From Erwinia persicina NBRC 102418 (GTDB taxonomy: Bacteria; Pseudomonadota; Gammaproteobacteria; Enterobacterales; Enterobacteriaceae): a DNA stretch of 64,000 bases. Positions 9,218 to 18,204 of the stretch are shown one piece after another. The translations under genes and the position numbers were made by a program. The stretch spans positions 1-64,000 of the forward strand of contig NZ_BCTN01000001.1 in the NCBI RefSeq assembly GCF_001571305.1. The letters run 5' to 3'. Position 1 is the first letter of the stretch, and every line of letters begins with the position of its first letter. Below the pieces are notes generated by a model. The model did no database searches, was not told the origin of the DNA, and saw nothing but the letters and a program-made list of their open reading frames with translations.

Positions 9218-12200
9218 ATGGGCACAACTACCATGGGCGTGAAACTGGACGACGCAACGCGTGACCGGATTAAACAGGCCGCGCTTCAGATTGACCGCAC
9301 GCCACACTGGCTGATCAAACAGGCGATTTTCAACTACCTGCAACAGATTGAGCAGGGGGCCACGCTGGCAGAAATTCCGGCCGGCACCGCCACGGTTGAA
9401 AGCGATGAACGCCCGCAGGACGAAGCGCACCAGCCGTTCCTCGACTTTGCCGAGCAGATCCTGCCGCAGTCCGTTGCCCGTGCCGCCATCACCTCTGCCT
9501 GGCGCCGCCCGGAGCCCGAAGCGGTGCCGATGCTGCTGGAGCAGGCCCGCTTACCGCAGGCGCTGGCAGAGTCAACGCATCGTCTGGCCTGGCAACTTGC
9601 CGATAAGCTACGGCACCAGAAAGGGGCAGGCGGGCGCGCCGGTATGGTGCAAAGCCTGCTACAGGAGTTCTCACTTTCCTCACAGGAAGGCGTGGCGTTA
9701 ATGTGTCTGGCCGAAGCCCTGCTGCGTATTCCTGATAAGCCAACCCGCGATGCGCTGATCCGCGATAAGATCAGCAACGGTAACTGGCACTCCCACCTCG
9801 GCCGCAGCCCGTCGATGTTTGTTAATGCCGCCACCTGGGGACTGCTGTTCACCGGTCGGCTGGTCGCCACGCATAACGAAGCCAGCCTGACACGCTCACT
9901 TAACCGCATTATCGGTAAGAGTGGCGAACCGCTGATCCGCAAAGGGGTGGATATGGCGATGCGGCTGATGGGCGAGCAGTTCGTCACCGGGGAAACCATT
10001 GCCGAAGCGCTGGCCAATGCCCGCAAGCTGGAAGAGACCGGTTTCCGTTACTCTTACGATATGCTCGGGGAAGCCGCGCTGACCGCGCAGGATGCCAAAG
10101 CCTACCTGGTCTCCTACCAGCAGGCGATCCACGCCATTGGTAAAGCCTCAAACGGACGCGGTATTTATGAAGGCCCGGGCATCTCCATCAAGCTGTCCGC
10201 CCTGCACCCCCGCTACAGCCGCGCGCAGTACGAACGTGTGATGGAAGAACTGTATCCGATCCTGAAATCCCTGACGCTGCTGGCGCGCAGCTATGACATC
10301 GGTATTAATATTGATGCCGAAGAAGCCGACCGCCTGGAGCTGTCGCTGGATCTGCTGGAAAAACTCTGCTTCGAGCCGGAACTGGAAGGCTGGAACGGCA
10401 TCGGCTTCGTCATCCAGGCCTATATGAAACGCTGCCCGATGGTCATCGACTATCTGACCGACCTCGCACAGCGCAGCCGTCGCCGGCTGATGATCCGCCT
10501 GGTCAAAGGCGCGTACTGGGACAGCGAGATCAAACGCGCCCAGACCGAAGGATTGGAAGGCTATCCGGTTTACACCCGCAAGGTGTATACCGATATCTCC
10601 TACCTCGCCTGCGCCCGCAAGCTGCTGGCGGTACCGAACCTGATTTATCCGCAGTTCGCCACGCATAACGCGCATACCCTCGCGGCGATTTATCAGCTGG
10701 CGGGCAATAACTACTACCCGGGCCAGTATGAGTTCCAGTGCCTGCACGGAATGGGTGAGCCGCTGTACGAACAGGTGGTGGGCAAAGTCGCCGACGGCAA
10801 GCTGAATCGTCCGTGCCGTATCTATGCCCCGGTGGGCACGCATGAAACACTGCTGGCTTATCTGGTTCGCCGCCTGCTGGAAAACGGCGCGAACACCTCG
10901 TTCGTTAACCGCATTGCCGATGCCACTCTGCCGCTGGACGAGCTGGTCGCCGATCCGGTGACCGCCGTGGAAGCCCTGGCCCGCAGTGAAGGTGCGGTCG
11001 GTTTGCCGCATCCGAAGATCCCCTTACCTCGCGCGCTGTATGGCGAAGACCGTCAGAACTCCGCCGGGCTGGACCTGGCGAACGAACATCGTCTGGCGTC
11101 CCTGTCCAGCGCCCTGCTTAACAGCGCCAGCCAGACCTGGCAGGTGCAGCCGGTGATTGATGCCCCGCTGGCTTCCGGGGAAAGCAGTCCGGTTCTCAAC
11201 CCGGCAGAGCCGACCGATGTGGTCGGCTACGTTCGCAACGCCACCGCCGATGAGGTGTCGGCCGCGCTGGACGCGTCGGCCAGCGTTGGCCCGATCTGGT
11301 TTGCCACCCCGCCGCAGGAGCGCGCCGCCATTCTCGAGCGCGCGGCGGTAATGATGGAGGGCCAGATGCAGCGTCTGATTGGTATTCTGGTGCGTGAAGC
11401 CGGAAAGACCTTCAGTAACGCCATTGCAGAAGTGCGCGAAGCGGTGGACTTCCTGCACTATTACGCGGGCCAGGTACGCGATGATTTTGACAATGAAACT
11501 CACCGTCCGTTAGGCCCGGTAGTCTGTATCAGCCCGTGGAACTTCCCGCTGGCGATCTTTAGCGGCCAGATTGCGGCCGCCCTGGCCGCCGGTAACAGCG
11601 TACTGGCCAAACCGGCAGAACAGACGCCACTGATTGCTGCCCAGGCCGTGGCTATCCTGCATGAAGCGGGCGTTCCCGTGGGGGCTCTGCAGCTGCTGCC
11701 GGGGACGGGTGAAACCGTGGGGGCGCAGCTGGTTCAGGATGAGCGCGTGCGCGGCGTGATGTTCACGGGCTCCACGGCCGTCGCCACGCTGCTACAGCGC
11801 AACCTGGCCGGACGCCTCGATCCGCAGGGCCGCCCGACGCCACTGGTGGCAGAAACCGGCGGCATGAATGCCATGATTGTTGACTCCTCAGCGCTGACTG
11901 AACAGGTGGTGACGGATATCGTGGCCTCCGCCTTCGACAGTGCCGGGCAGCGTTGCTCTGCCCTGCGCCTGTTGTGCGTGCAGGACGACGTGGCCGAACA
12001 CACACTGAAGATGCTGCGCGGTGCCATGGCCGAGTGCCGCATGGGCAACCCGGAGCGCTTCTCTACCGATATTGGCCCGGTAATCGATGCCGAGGCCAGA
12101 GAAGGCATTGAGCAGCATATTGAGTCGATGCGCAGTAAGGGCTTTACCGTCTTCCAGGCAGCACAGCCGCAGGCCCCGGGCCGCCGCGAGTGGCAGACCG

Positions 12201-13165
12201 GCACCTTTGTGATGCCAACGCTGATTGAGCTGAATAAAGTGACCGATCTGGACAAAGAGATTTTCGGGCCGGTGCTGCATGTGGTGCGCTATGCCCGCAA
12301 CACGCTGCCGCAGGTCATCGATCAGATCAATGCCTCCGGCTACGGCCTGACGCTGGGGGTGCATACCCGTATTGATGAAACCATCCATCAGGTGGTGCAG
12401 AAAGCCCACGTCGGCAACCTCTACGTGAACCGTAATATGGTGGGGGCCGTGGTCGGCGTGCAGCCGTTTGGCGGGGAAGGTCTGTCGGGTACCGGGCCGA
12501 AAGCCGGTGGGCCACTCTACCTGTATCGTCTGCTGTCACACCGTCCGGACAACGCGCTGAGTATCACCCTTAACCGCCATGATAAAGCGCGCCCGGTGGA
12601 TGCCGCACTGCGACCTGCCCTGCTGGCGGCGCATCAGGCGCTGAGCGACTGGGCCGCCGACCGTCCGGCGCTGGCGGTCTGCTGCGCGCGCTTTGCGGAA
12701 CTGGGCCAGGGGGGCACTCTGCGCCAACTGCCAGGCCCGACAGGCGAACGCAACACCTTCGCTCTGCTGCCGCGTGAACGGGTCCTCTGCCTGGCCGATA
12801 ACGAGCAGGATGCACTGGTGCAGCTGGCCGCGGTCACGGCGGTGGGCAGCCACGCGCTATGGCCAGACGATGAGTTGCACCGCAGCCTGTGGCAGCAGTT
12901 GCCTCCGCTGGTTCAGCAGCGTATTGCCTTTGCCGCACAGCCGCTGGAGAACCGCACCGTGGATGCGGTGATTTACCATGGCGATGCTGACCAGCTGCGC
13001 GATCTCTGTCAGGCCGTGGCCGCCCGTGACGGGGCGATTATCTCCGTGCAGGGTTTTGCCCGCGGCGAAACCAATCTGCTGCTGGAACGTCTGCTGCTGG
13101 AGCGTTCTCTGAGCGTCAACACCGCGGCAGCAGGTGGAAACGCGAGCCTGATGACCATCGGTTAA
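9218..13165 (+). CDS. putA: PutA, trifunctional proline dehydrogenase / P5C dehydrogenase / repressor
   Basis: A 1315-residue protein close to the 1320 of E. coli. Order of domains: N-terminal ribbon-helix-helix DNA-binding domain (about 1-48, 'MGVKLDDATRDRIKQAA'), an FAD-dependent proline dehydrogenase barrel (about 230-575; 'LVKGAYWDSEIKRAQ', 'ATHNAHT'), and a glutamate-semialdehyde dehydrogenase (about 640-1120) with the catalytic Glu in 'ETGGMNA' and Cys in 'GQRCSALR', then a C-terminal domain. It oxidises proline to glutamate at the membrane and represses the put genes when proline is absent. Start supported by AGGAG about 9 bases upstream. Confidence 0.98.
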   Translation: MGTTTMGVKLDDATRDRIKQAALQIDRTPHWLIKQAIFNYLQQIEQGATLAEIPAGTATVESDERPQDEAHQPFLDFAEQILPQSVARAAITSAWRRPEPEAVPMLLEQARLPQALAESTHRLAWQLADKLRHQKGAGGRAGMVQSLLQEFSLSSQEGVALMCLAEALLRIPDKPTRDALIRDKISNGNWHSHLGRSPSMFVNAATWGLLFTGRLVATHNEASLTRSLNRIIGKSGEPLIRKGVDMAMRLMGEQFVTGETIAEALANARKLEETGFRYSYDMLGEAALTAQDAKAYLVSYQQAIHAIGKASNGRGIYEGPGISIKLSALHPRYSRAQYERVMEELYPILKSLTLLARSYDIGINIDAEEADRLELSLDLLEKLCFEPELEGWNGIGFVIQAYMKRCPMVIDYLTDLAQRSRRRLMIRLVKGAYWDSEIKRAQTEGLEGYPVYTRKVYTDISYLACARKLLAVPNLIYPQFATHNAHTLAAIYQLAGNNYYPGQYEFQCLHGMGEPLYEQVVGKVADGKLNRPCRIYAPVGTHETLLAYLVRRLLENGANTSFVNRIADATLPLDELVADPVTAVEALARSEGAVGLPHPKIPLPRALYGEDRQNSAGLDLANEHRLASLSSALLNSASQTWQVQPVIDAPLASGESSPVLNPAEPTDVVGYVRNATADEVSAALDASASVGPIWFATPPQERAAILERAAVMMEGQMQRLIGILVREAGKTFSNAIAEVREAVDFLHYYAGQVRDDFDNETHRPLGPVVCISPWNFPLAIFSGQIAAALAAGNSVLAKPAEQTPLIAAQAVAILHEAGVPVGALQLLPGTGETVGAQLVQDERVRGVMFTGSTAVATLLQRNLAGRLDPQGRPTPLVAETGGMNAMIVDSSALTEQVVTDIVASAFDSAGQRCSALRLLCVQDDVAEHTLKMLRGAMAECRMGNPERFSTDIGPVIDAEAREGIEQHIESMRSKGFTVFQAAQPQAPGRREWQTGTFVMPTLIELNKVTDLDKEIFGPVLHVVRYARNTLPQVIDQINASGYGLTLGVHTRIDETIHQVVQKAHVGNLYVNRNMVGAVVGVQPFGGEGLSGTGPKAGGPLYLYRLLSHRPDNALSITLNRHDKARPVDAALRPALLAAHQALSDWAADRPALAVCCARFAELGQGGTLRQLPGPTGERNTFALLPRERVLCLADNEQDALVQLAAVTAVGSHALWPDDELHRSLWQQLPPLVQQRIAFAAQPLENRTVDAVIYHGDADQLRDLCQAVAARDGAIISVQGFARGETNLLLERLLLERSLSVNTAAAGGNASLMTIG

Positions 13166-13223
13166 GACAGCAAAACGGCCCATCAGGGCCGTCCTCTGGC
13201 GAAAGGTATGTGTCATAACTGGT

Positions 13224-13251
13224 CTGTCCCGTGGAGGACAGCCTTTTTTTT
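13224..13251 (+). terminator. putA terminator
   Basis: Stem CTGTCC / GGACAG followed by CC and eight T residues. A second GC-rich hairpin (ACGGCCC / GGGCCGT) lies at 13175-13192, closer to the putA stop. Confidence 0.8.
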
Positions 13252-13255
13252 GCCC

Positions 13256-14176
13256 TCAGGCATGTGCCCGCTGGCGGTCGACCTCCGTTCCTGGCATGCT
13301 GTCGCGTTCCAGATACAGGGTGAAGTCGAAATCGATTGATGAGTATGGCCGGGGCAGTTTTTTTGCGGCCAGCGCCGTGTCCGCCGTGATTTTATGCACC
13401 TCAGGCACCAGCCCGTCACGGCTGGCAAAGGCAAAGTCATCCCACAGATACTCATCGCCATCAATATTGATCTGGGTGGTCAGCATCCGGCAGCCCTGAG
13501 CCCGGATAAAAAAATGAATATGGGCGGGACGACGGCCGTGACGCCCCAGCAGGTTTAACAGCTGCTGGGTGGGGCCGTCAGGCGGACAGCCGTACCCGGA
13601 TGGCGTGATAGTGCGCAGCTGATAGCGGCCCCGATCGTCGGTCATGATGGTGCGCCGCAGGTTGAATGCCGGCTGGCTCTTATCAAAAAAGGAGTAGTTA
13701 CCCAGGGTATTGGCATGCCAGACCTCAACGCTGGCCCGCGGCAGCGGATTTCCCGCTTCATCACGCACGGTGCCCTGCATAAACAGCACCTCGCCCTCTT
13801 CCTCCTCCGTACCGTCGTCCAGACGTGCAAAGCCGTGGTAAACCGGTGCGCCGGAAACATACAGCGGGCCTTCGATGGTACGCGGCGTTCCCCCCTGCAA
13901 CCCGGCCCGGACTTCTGCCTCATCCGACCGGATATCGATAAAACGCTCCAGTCCCAGTCCGGCGGCCAGCAGCCCCATCTCGTGCGCCATACCGCAGTCG
14001 GCCAGATACTCCAGCCCTTTCCACACTTCACCAGGCTGCAGATCCAGATCCTCTATGGCCGTGAACAGGTCGGTGAGCAGACGGACCGTCACCTGCTGCA
14101 CGCGGGGATTGACCTCTCCTCTGGCCGTTTTGACAATAAAATGCTGAACCAGACTATCGATTTCGTGCTTGTCCAT
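13256..14176 (-). CDS. catA: Catechol 1,2-dioxygenase (intradiol)
   Basis: A 306-residue Fe(III) intradiol dioxygenase that opens catechol to cis,cis-muconate. The iron ligands are visible: Tyr in 'LGNYSFFD', Tyr in 'PSGYGCP' and the His pair in 'RPAHIHFF'. The N-terminal helical dimer domain occupies about the first 105 residues. The ATG beginning MDKHEIDSL is chosen over a longer frame because an AAGGGAG Shine-Dalgarno precedes it. Third gene of catB-catC-catA, 104 bases after catC, so it may also have its own promoter. Together with the downstream pca genes it gives a complete catechol branch. Confidence 0.95.
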   Translation of the reverse strand: MDKHEIDSLVQHFIVKTARGEVNPRVQQVTVRLLTDLFTAIEDLDLQPGEVWKGLEYLADCGMAHEMGLLAAGLGLERFIDIRSDEAEVRAGLQGGTPRTIEGPLYVSGAPVYHGFARLDDGTEEEEGEVLFMQGTVRDEAGNPLPRASVEVWHANTLGNYSFFDKSQPAFNLRRTIMTDDRGRYQLRTITPSGYGCPPDGPTQQLLNLLGRHGRRPAHIHFFIRAQGCRMLTTQINIDGDEYLWDDFAFASRDGLVPEVHKITADTALAAKKLPRPYSSIDFDFTLYLERDSMPGTEVDRQRAHA

Positions 14177-14280
14177 AGTGCAACTCCCTTTCAGGTTGTA
14201 ACGCCCCCTGTTGCCGGTAAAGCAGGGCACGGCTCTGCGGCCGCAGGACAGGTGGCTGTAGGGTACAGTAAGCGGGTGTT

Positions 14281-14571
14281 CTAACGGTCGTCTTCGTGAA
14301 CCGAAGACGGATGACGACAGAGCGGCATCACCTGAATCTGCATCCAGGGAAACAGCGGCAGCGTGGAGAGTAACTGATGCAGCTCCTCCACGGACGCCAC
14401 ATCAAACAGGCTGATATTGGAATAGTGCCCGGCAATGCGCCACAGATGACGCCATTTGCCGCTGGCCTGCAAAACCTGCGCCCGCCTTTTTTCTTCCGCT
14501 TTGAGGGATTGAACGTCCTGCTGCGGCAGCGAGTGAGGCAGGCAGACGTCCATTCTGACGTGAAACAGCAT
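14281..14571 (-). CDS. catC: Muconolactone delta-isomerase
   Basis: A 96-residue protein of the usual CatC length. 'MLFHVRMDVCLPHSLP' at the start and 'LLSTLPLFPWMQIQVMPLCRHPSS' at the end match the family. It converts muconolactone into 3-oxoadipate enol-lactone; the enzyme forms decamers in characterised cases. Starts 15 bases after catB with a strong AGGAG site. Confidence 0.95.
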   Translation of the reverse strand: MLFHVRMDVCLPHSLPQQDVQSLKAEEKRRAQVLQASGKWRHLWRIAGHYSNISLFDVASVEELHQLLSTLPLFPWMQIQVMPLCRHPSSVHEDDR

Positions 14572-14586
14572 AGAAAACTCCTGTTG

Positions 14587-15699
14587 TCAGCGGCGACGCA
14601 GCGCCGCCACTTTGTCGGTATCAATAGCAATGCCCAGTCCGGGGCCGGTGGGAACCTGCAGCATAAAGTCGCGCCAGACCAGGGGCGTAGTCAGAATGTC
14701 CGCGGTCAGCAGCAGCGGCCCGAAAAGCTCAGTGCCAAACTTCATTTCGCTGAAGGTGGAGAACAGATGGGCTGAAGCGGCCGTCCCCGGAGCCCCCTCC
14801 AGCATGGTGCCGCCATACAGGGCAATATCGTGCAGGCGGGCGATATCAGCGACTTGCCGGGCGGCCGTGAGCCCACCGGACTGGCTGATTTTTACAGAAA
14901 ATACGTCCGCCGCCGCCTGGCTGGCGAGGGTCAGCGCAGTCTGCGGGCCATTCAGGGCCTCATCAGCAATGATCGGTATGCTGAAGCGCCGGGACAGCCG
15001 CGCCAGTCCGGCATGATTTTCCGCCCGGACAGGCTGTTCGACGGCGGCAATGCCTCCGGCCTCCAGCGCGGCCATCCCCTGCTCCGCTTCACGCTCGTCC
15101 CAGGCCTGATTGACATCCACGCGGAGACAGGCCTGATCTCCCAGCGCCCGCCGGACGGCCAGTACATGGGCAACGTCGGTGCTGACGTTGCGCCGACCGA
15201 TTTTGAGCTTAAAGATGCGGTGCCGTCGCAGATCCAGCATTTTCTGCGCCTCCGCGATATCTTTGCCGGTATCGCCGCTGGCCAGTGTCCAGGCCACCGG
15301 CAGCGCATCGTGCATTCGCCCCCCCAGCAACTCGCTGAGCGGGATATTTAACCGCCGCGCCTGCGCATCCATCAGTGCCGTTTCCAGCGCACATTTGGCA
15401 AAGCGATTGCCCTTCACCGTCTTCGCCAGTCGGGCCATCAGGGGGGCGATCCGGCTCGCATCCTGGCCAATCAACAGCGGGGCGAGCCAGCCGTCAATAT
15501 TGGCTTTGATACTTTCCGGACTCTCTTCGCCATAGCTCAGTCCGCCGATGGTGGTTGCCTCCCCCCAGCCTTCAACACCATCCTCACAGGCAATGCGCGC
15601 CAGGACCAGCGTCTGCACCTTCATCGTGGTCATCGACAGGCGATGCGGGCGAATGGCAGGAACGTCTAACAACAGGGTTTCCACAGTGTCGATAATCAT
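14587..15699 (-). CDS. catB: Muconate cycloisomerase
   Basis: A 370-residue enolase-superfamily enzyme that cyclises cis,cis-muconate to muconolactone. Key features: the KxK motif in 'FKLKIGRR', and the metal ligands Asp in 'RVDVNQAWD', Glu in 'AVEQPV' and Asp in 'IADEAL', with a lysine in 'VKISQSGG'. First gene of catBCA, divergent from a LysR gene with 111 bases between, which is the classic arrangement for a LysR-controlled cat operon. Confidence 0.95.
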   Translation of the reverse strand: MIIDTVETLLLDVPAIRPHRLSMTTMKVQTLVLARIACEDGVEGWGEATTIGGLSYGEESPESIKANIDGWLAPLLIGQDASRIAPLMARLAKTVKGNRFAKCALETALMDAQARRLNIPLSELLGGRMHDALPVAWTLASGDTGKDIAEAQKMLDLRRHRIFKLKIGRRNVSTDVAHVLAVRRALGDQACLRVDVNQAWDEREAEQGMAALEAGGIAAVEQPVRAENHAGLARLSRRFSIPIIADEALNGPQTALTLASQAAADVFSVKISQSGGLTAARQVADIARLHDIALYGGTMLEGAPGTAASAHLFSTFSEMKFGTELFGPLLLTADILTTPLVWRDFMLQVPTGPGLGIAIDTDKVAALRRR

Positions 15700-15810
15700 A
15701 TTTTTTGTCCAACAGCCCGCTCAGTTTGCGATGAAGATGACCCTATAACGACCTGTAAAAAGGCGTCCAATACCCATTTCATCTGATCTTTATGCCCGGA
15801 AGGTATCGCT

Positions 15811-16725
15811 ATGGAACTGCGCCACTTACGCTATTTTGTTGCCGTTGCGGAAGAGAAAAGCTTCAGCCGGGCGGCTCTGCGCCTGCATATCAGCCAGCCG
15901 CCGTTAAGCCGCCAGATACGCCAGCTGGAAGAGGATCTGGGGATGGTTCTGTTTGTCCGGGCATCGCGTCCGCTGGCGCTGACCCGCGCCGGACGCTTTT
16001 TCTATCATCACGCCGTCCAGTTGCTGGCCAGTGCTCTGGAGCTGAAGACCCTGACCCGCCGCATCGGGCAGCCCGGGCGCACGCTCAGCGTGGGGTTAGT
16101 CACCTCGACGCTGTACGGCCTGTTACCGCTGATACTGCGGCGCTTTCGTGCCGCCCTGCCGCAGGTGGCCATTCGTCTGCAGGAGATGACCCCGGCTGAA
16201 CAGGGACAGGCACTGACAGACGGCATCATAGACGTCGGATTTGGCCGCCTCAGTGACGGCAATGTCCGGCTGCAGCAACGTACCCTGCGCCAGGAACCCC
16301 TGATGGTGGCCATGACAGCCCACCACCCGCTGGCCGGCGCGGCGACGTTAACGCTGCACGATCTGCAGACGGAAACGCTGCTGGTCTACCCCCAGGCCCC
16401 CTGTCCGGCGTTTGCCGGCCCCCAGCGGCAGGCCAGCCCCACCAGCGTGGTGACACCCCGTCACATTGTTGAGGTGGGCGGGTTTCAGCTTGCCCTCGCG
16501 CTGGTTGCTGCTGGCGAGGGGATAACGCTGATACCTGAATGCCTGCAGTGTCTGCAGCGTGATGAGGTGATCTACCGGCCCCTCGGCGAGGCACATCTGT
16601 TTTCTCCGGTGGTGATGAGCACGCGGCGGCTGGATCCTTCGGATGATATCCGGCTGCTGCTTACCCTGATTTATCAGCTGTATGACGAGCGAAATATTCC
16701 TCATATCAAACCCGCGGCAGAGTAA
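15811..16725 (+). CDS. LysR-type regulator of the cat genes (CatR/CatM-like)
   Basis: A 304-residue LysR-family regulator. The winged helix-turn-helix fills the first ~60 residues ('FSRAALRLHISQPPLSRQIRQLEE'), followed by a substrate-binding domain. Strongly similar in start and layout to CatR/CatM/BenM regulators, which sense cis,cis-muconate. Its divergent position from catB supports control of catBCA and perhaps of the pca genes that follow in its own direction. I did not find a clear ATAC-N7-GTAT site in the 111-base gap. Start supported by GGAAGG. The exact symbol is left blank because CatM and CatR cannot be told apart by eye. Confidence 0.88.
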   Translation: MELRHLRYFVAVAEEKSFSRAALRLHISQPPLSRQIRQLEEDLGMVLFVRASRPLALTRAGRFFYHHAVQLLASALELKTLTRRIGQPGRTLSVGLVTSTLYGLLPLILRRFRAALPQVAIRLQEMTPAEQGQALTDGIIDVGFGRLSDGNVRLQQRTLRQEPLMVAMTAHHPLAGAATLTLHDLQTETLLVYPQAPCPAFAGPQRQASPTSVVTPRHIVEVGGFQLALALVAAGEGITLIPECLQCLQRDEVIYRPLGEAHLFSPVVMSTRRLDPSDDIRLLLTLIYQLYDERNIPHIKPAAE

Positions 16726-16841
16726 GACCCGCCTGGCCACCCGTGCCATTCGCGACACATCGCTCTTTTCGCCCTTGCTGGCAAATTTTTCATCTCATAA
16801 GTTTGCCCCTGTCAACATTACCTGCCTGTACAGGAGTCAAC

Positions 16842-17537
16842 ATGATCGACAAAAGATGCTTTTCTGCTGATGCTGCCGTCGCAGATATTGCTGATAACGC
16901 CACCATAATGATCGGCGGTTTTGGCCCGGCGGGCCAGCCCTGTGTCCTGCTGGAGGCGCTTGTCCGGCGTCGTCCCCGCGGGCTGACGCTGATCAGTAAT
17001 AACGCGGGCAACGGCGACCACGGTCTGGCCGCCCTGCTCAAAGCGGGCTGCGTGAAAAAAATGGTCTGCTCTTTCCCGCGCCAGCCTGACTCCTGGGTGT
17101 TTGACGGCCTGTATCGCCAGGGCGATATCGATCTGGAACTGGTGCCCCAGGGAACGCTGGTTGCCCGAATTCAGGCGGGTGGCGCGGGTCTGGGTGGCAT
17201 CTTCACCCCCACCGGCGCGGGAACCGCGCTGGCTGCGGGCAAGGAGGTGCGCGACATTGCCGGACGTCAGTACATCTTTGAAATGCCGCTGCGCGCTGAC
17301 TATGCGCTGATCCACGCCGAGCGCGCTGACCGCTGGGGAAACCTGGTCTTCAGTAAAGCCGCGCGTAATTTTAATCCCATTATGGCGATGGCAGCCGACT
17401 GCACCATCGCGGAAACCCGCCATCAGGTGCCGCTGGGGTCGCTGGATCCGGAGGCCGTCGTCACCCCCGGCATTTTTGTACAACGTGTAGTGGCCGCCCC
17501 CCGGTCACTGCCCACTGACACTGAAGGACACCCCTGA
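16842..17537 (+). CDS. pcaI: 3-oxoadipate CoA-transferase subunit A
   Basis: A 231-residue alpha subunit of succinyl-CoA:3-oxoadipate CoA-transferase. 'NATIMIGGFGPAGQP' near residue 18 is the glycine-rich CoA-transferase I signature, and 'GTGLGGIFTPTGAGT'-like sequence ('GGAGLGGIFTPTGAGT') follows near 110. The long frame extends 33 codons upstream, but CAGGAG stands just before the ATG of MIDKRCF. One base separates its stop from pcaJ; the two subunits work together on the inner cytoplasmic step from 3-oxoadipate to 3-oxoadipyl-CoA. Confidence 0.94.
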   Translation: MIDKRCFSADAAVADIADNATIMIGGFGPAGQPCVLLEALVRRRPRGLTLISNNAGNGDHGLAALLKAGCVKKMVCSFPRQPDSWVFDGLYRQGDIDLELVPQGTLVARIQAGGAGLGGIFTPTGAGTALAAGKEVRDIAGRQYIFEMPLRADYALIHAERADRWGNLVFSKAARNFNPIMAMAADCTIAETRHQVPLGSLDPEAVVTPGIFVQRVVAAPRSLPTDTEGHP

Positions 17538-17538
17538 T

Positions 17539-18204
17539 ATGGATATTGCCAGACTCAGTCATGACGGGCTGGCCGCCCGCATCGCCCGGGATATACCGGA
17601 AGGTTCATACGTTAATCTGGGCATCGGCCTGCCGACCCGCATCGCGGATTTTCTTCCACCCGGTAAAGACATTTTTCTGCACAGCGAAAATGGCATTCTC
17701 GGTATGGGCCCGTCCCCGGCCTCCGGTCACGACGATCCCGAGCTGATCAACGCCGGTAAACAGGCAGTCACGCTGCTTCCCGGCGGATGCTTTTTCCACC
17801 ACGCCGATTCGTTCGCCATGATCCGCGGGGGGCATCTGGATATCTGCGTACTGGGCGCTTATCAGGTGTCAGCCAGCGGGGATCTGGCTAACTGGAGCAC
17901 GGGCAAGGCGGAGGCGATCCCGGCGGTGGGCGGGGCAATGGATCTGGCTATCGGTGCGCGCCAGGTCTTTGTGATGACCGAACATCTGACCAAAAATGGC
18001 GTTTGTAAAATCGTCCAGCAGTGTAGCTATCCCCTGACCGGTGTCGCCTGTATCCGCCGGATTTACAGTGATATGGCGGTGATGGACATCACCGCTGCGG
18101 GTCTGGTGGTTCGTGAAATTCACTGTGGTATGACTCCTGAACAGTTACAGGCGCTGACGCCGGTCGCGCTGACGTTTGATTTGTCGCCGGGGGCTGCACA
18201 ATGA
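17539..18204 (+). CDS. pcaJ: 3-oxoadipate CoA-transferase subunit B
   Basis: A 221-residue beta subunit of the CoA-transferase. The catalytic glutamate lies in 'LHSENGILGMGPSP' (about residue 50), the family's active-site signature. 'YVNLGIGLPTRI' near residue 24 is also characteristic. Overlaps pcaF by four bases (ATGA), so translation of the two is probably coupled. Confidence 0.95.
   Translation: MDIARLSHDGLAARIARDIPEGSYVNLGIGLPTRIADFLPPGKDIFLHSENGILGMGPSPASGHDDPELINAGKQAVTLLPGGCFFHHADSFAMIRGGHLDICVLGAYQVSASGDLANWSTGKAEAIPAVGGAMDLAIGARQVFVMTEHLTKNGVCKIVQQCSYPLTGVACIRRIYSDMAVMDITAAGLVVREIHCGMTPEQLQALTPVALTFDLSPGAAQ

Noticed and set aside
9334..12539. Long minus-strand frames within putA (up to 287 codons)
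   Set aside because: GC-rich shadows of a strongly conserved gene; no family features.
15700..15810. ATAC-N7-GTAT operator for the cat LysR regulator
   Set aside because: ATAC and GTAT are both present, but not at the right spacing.
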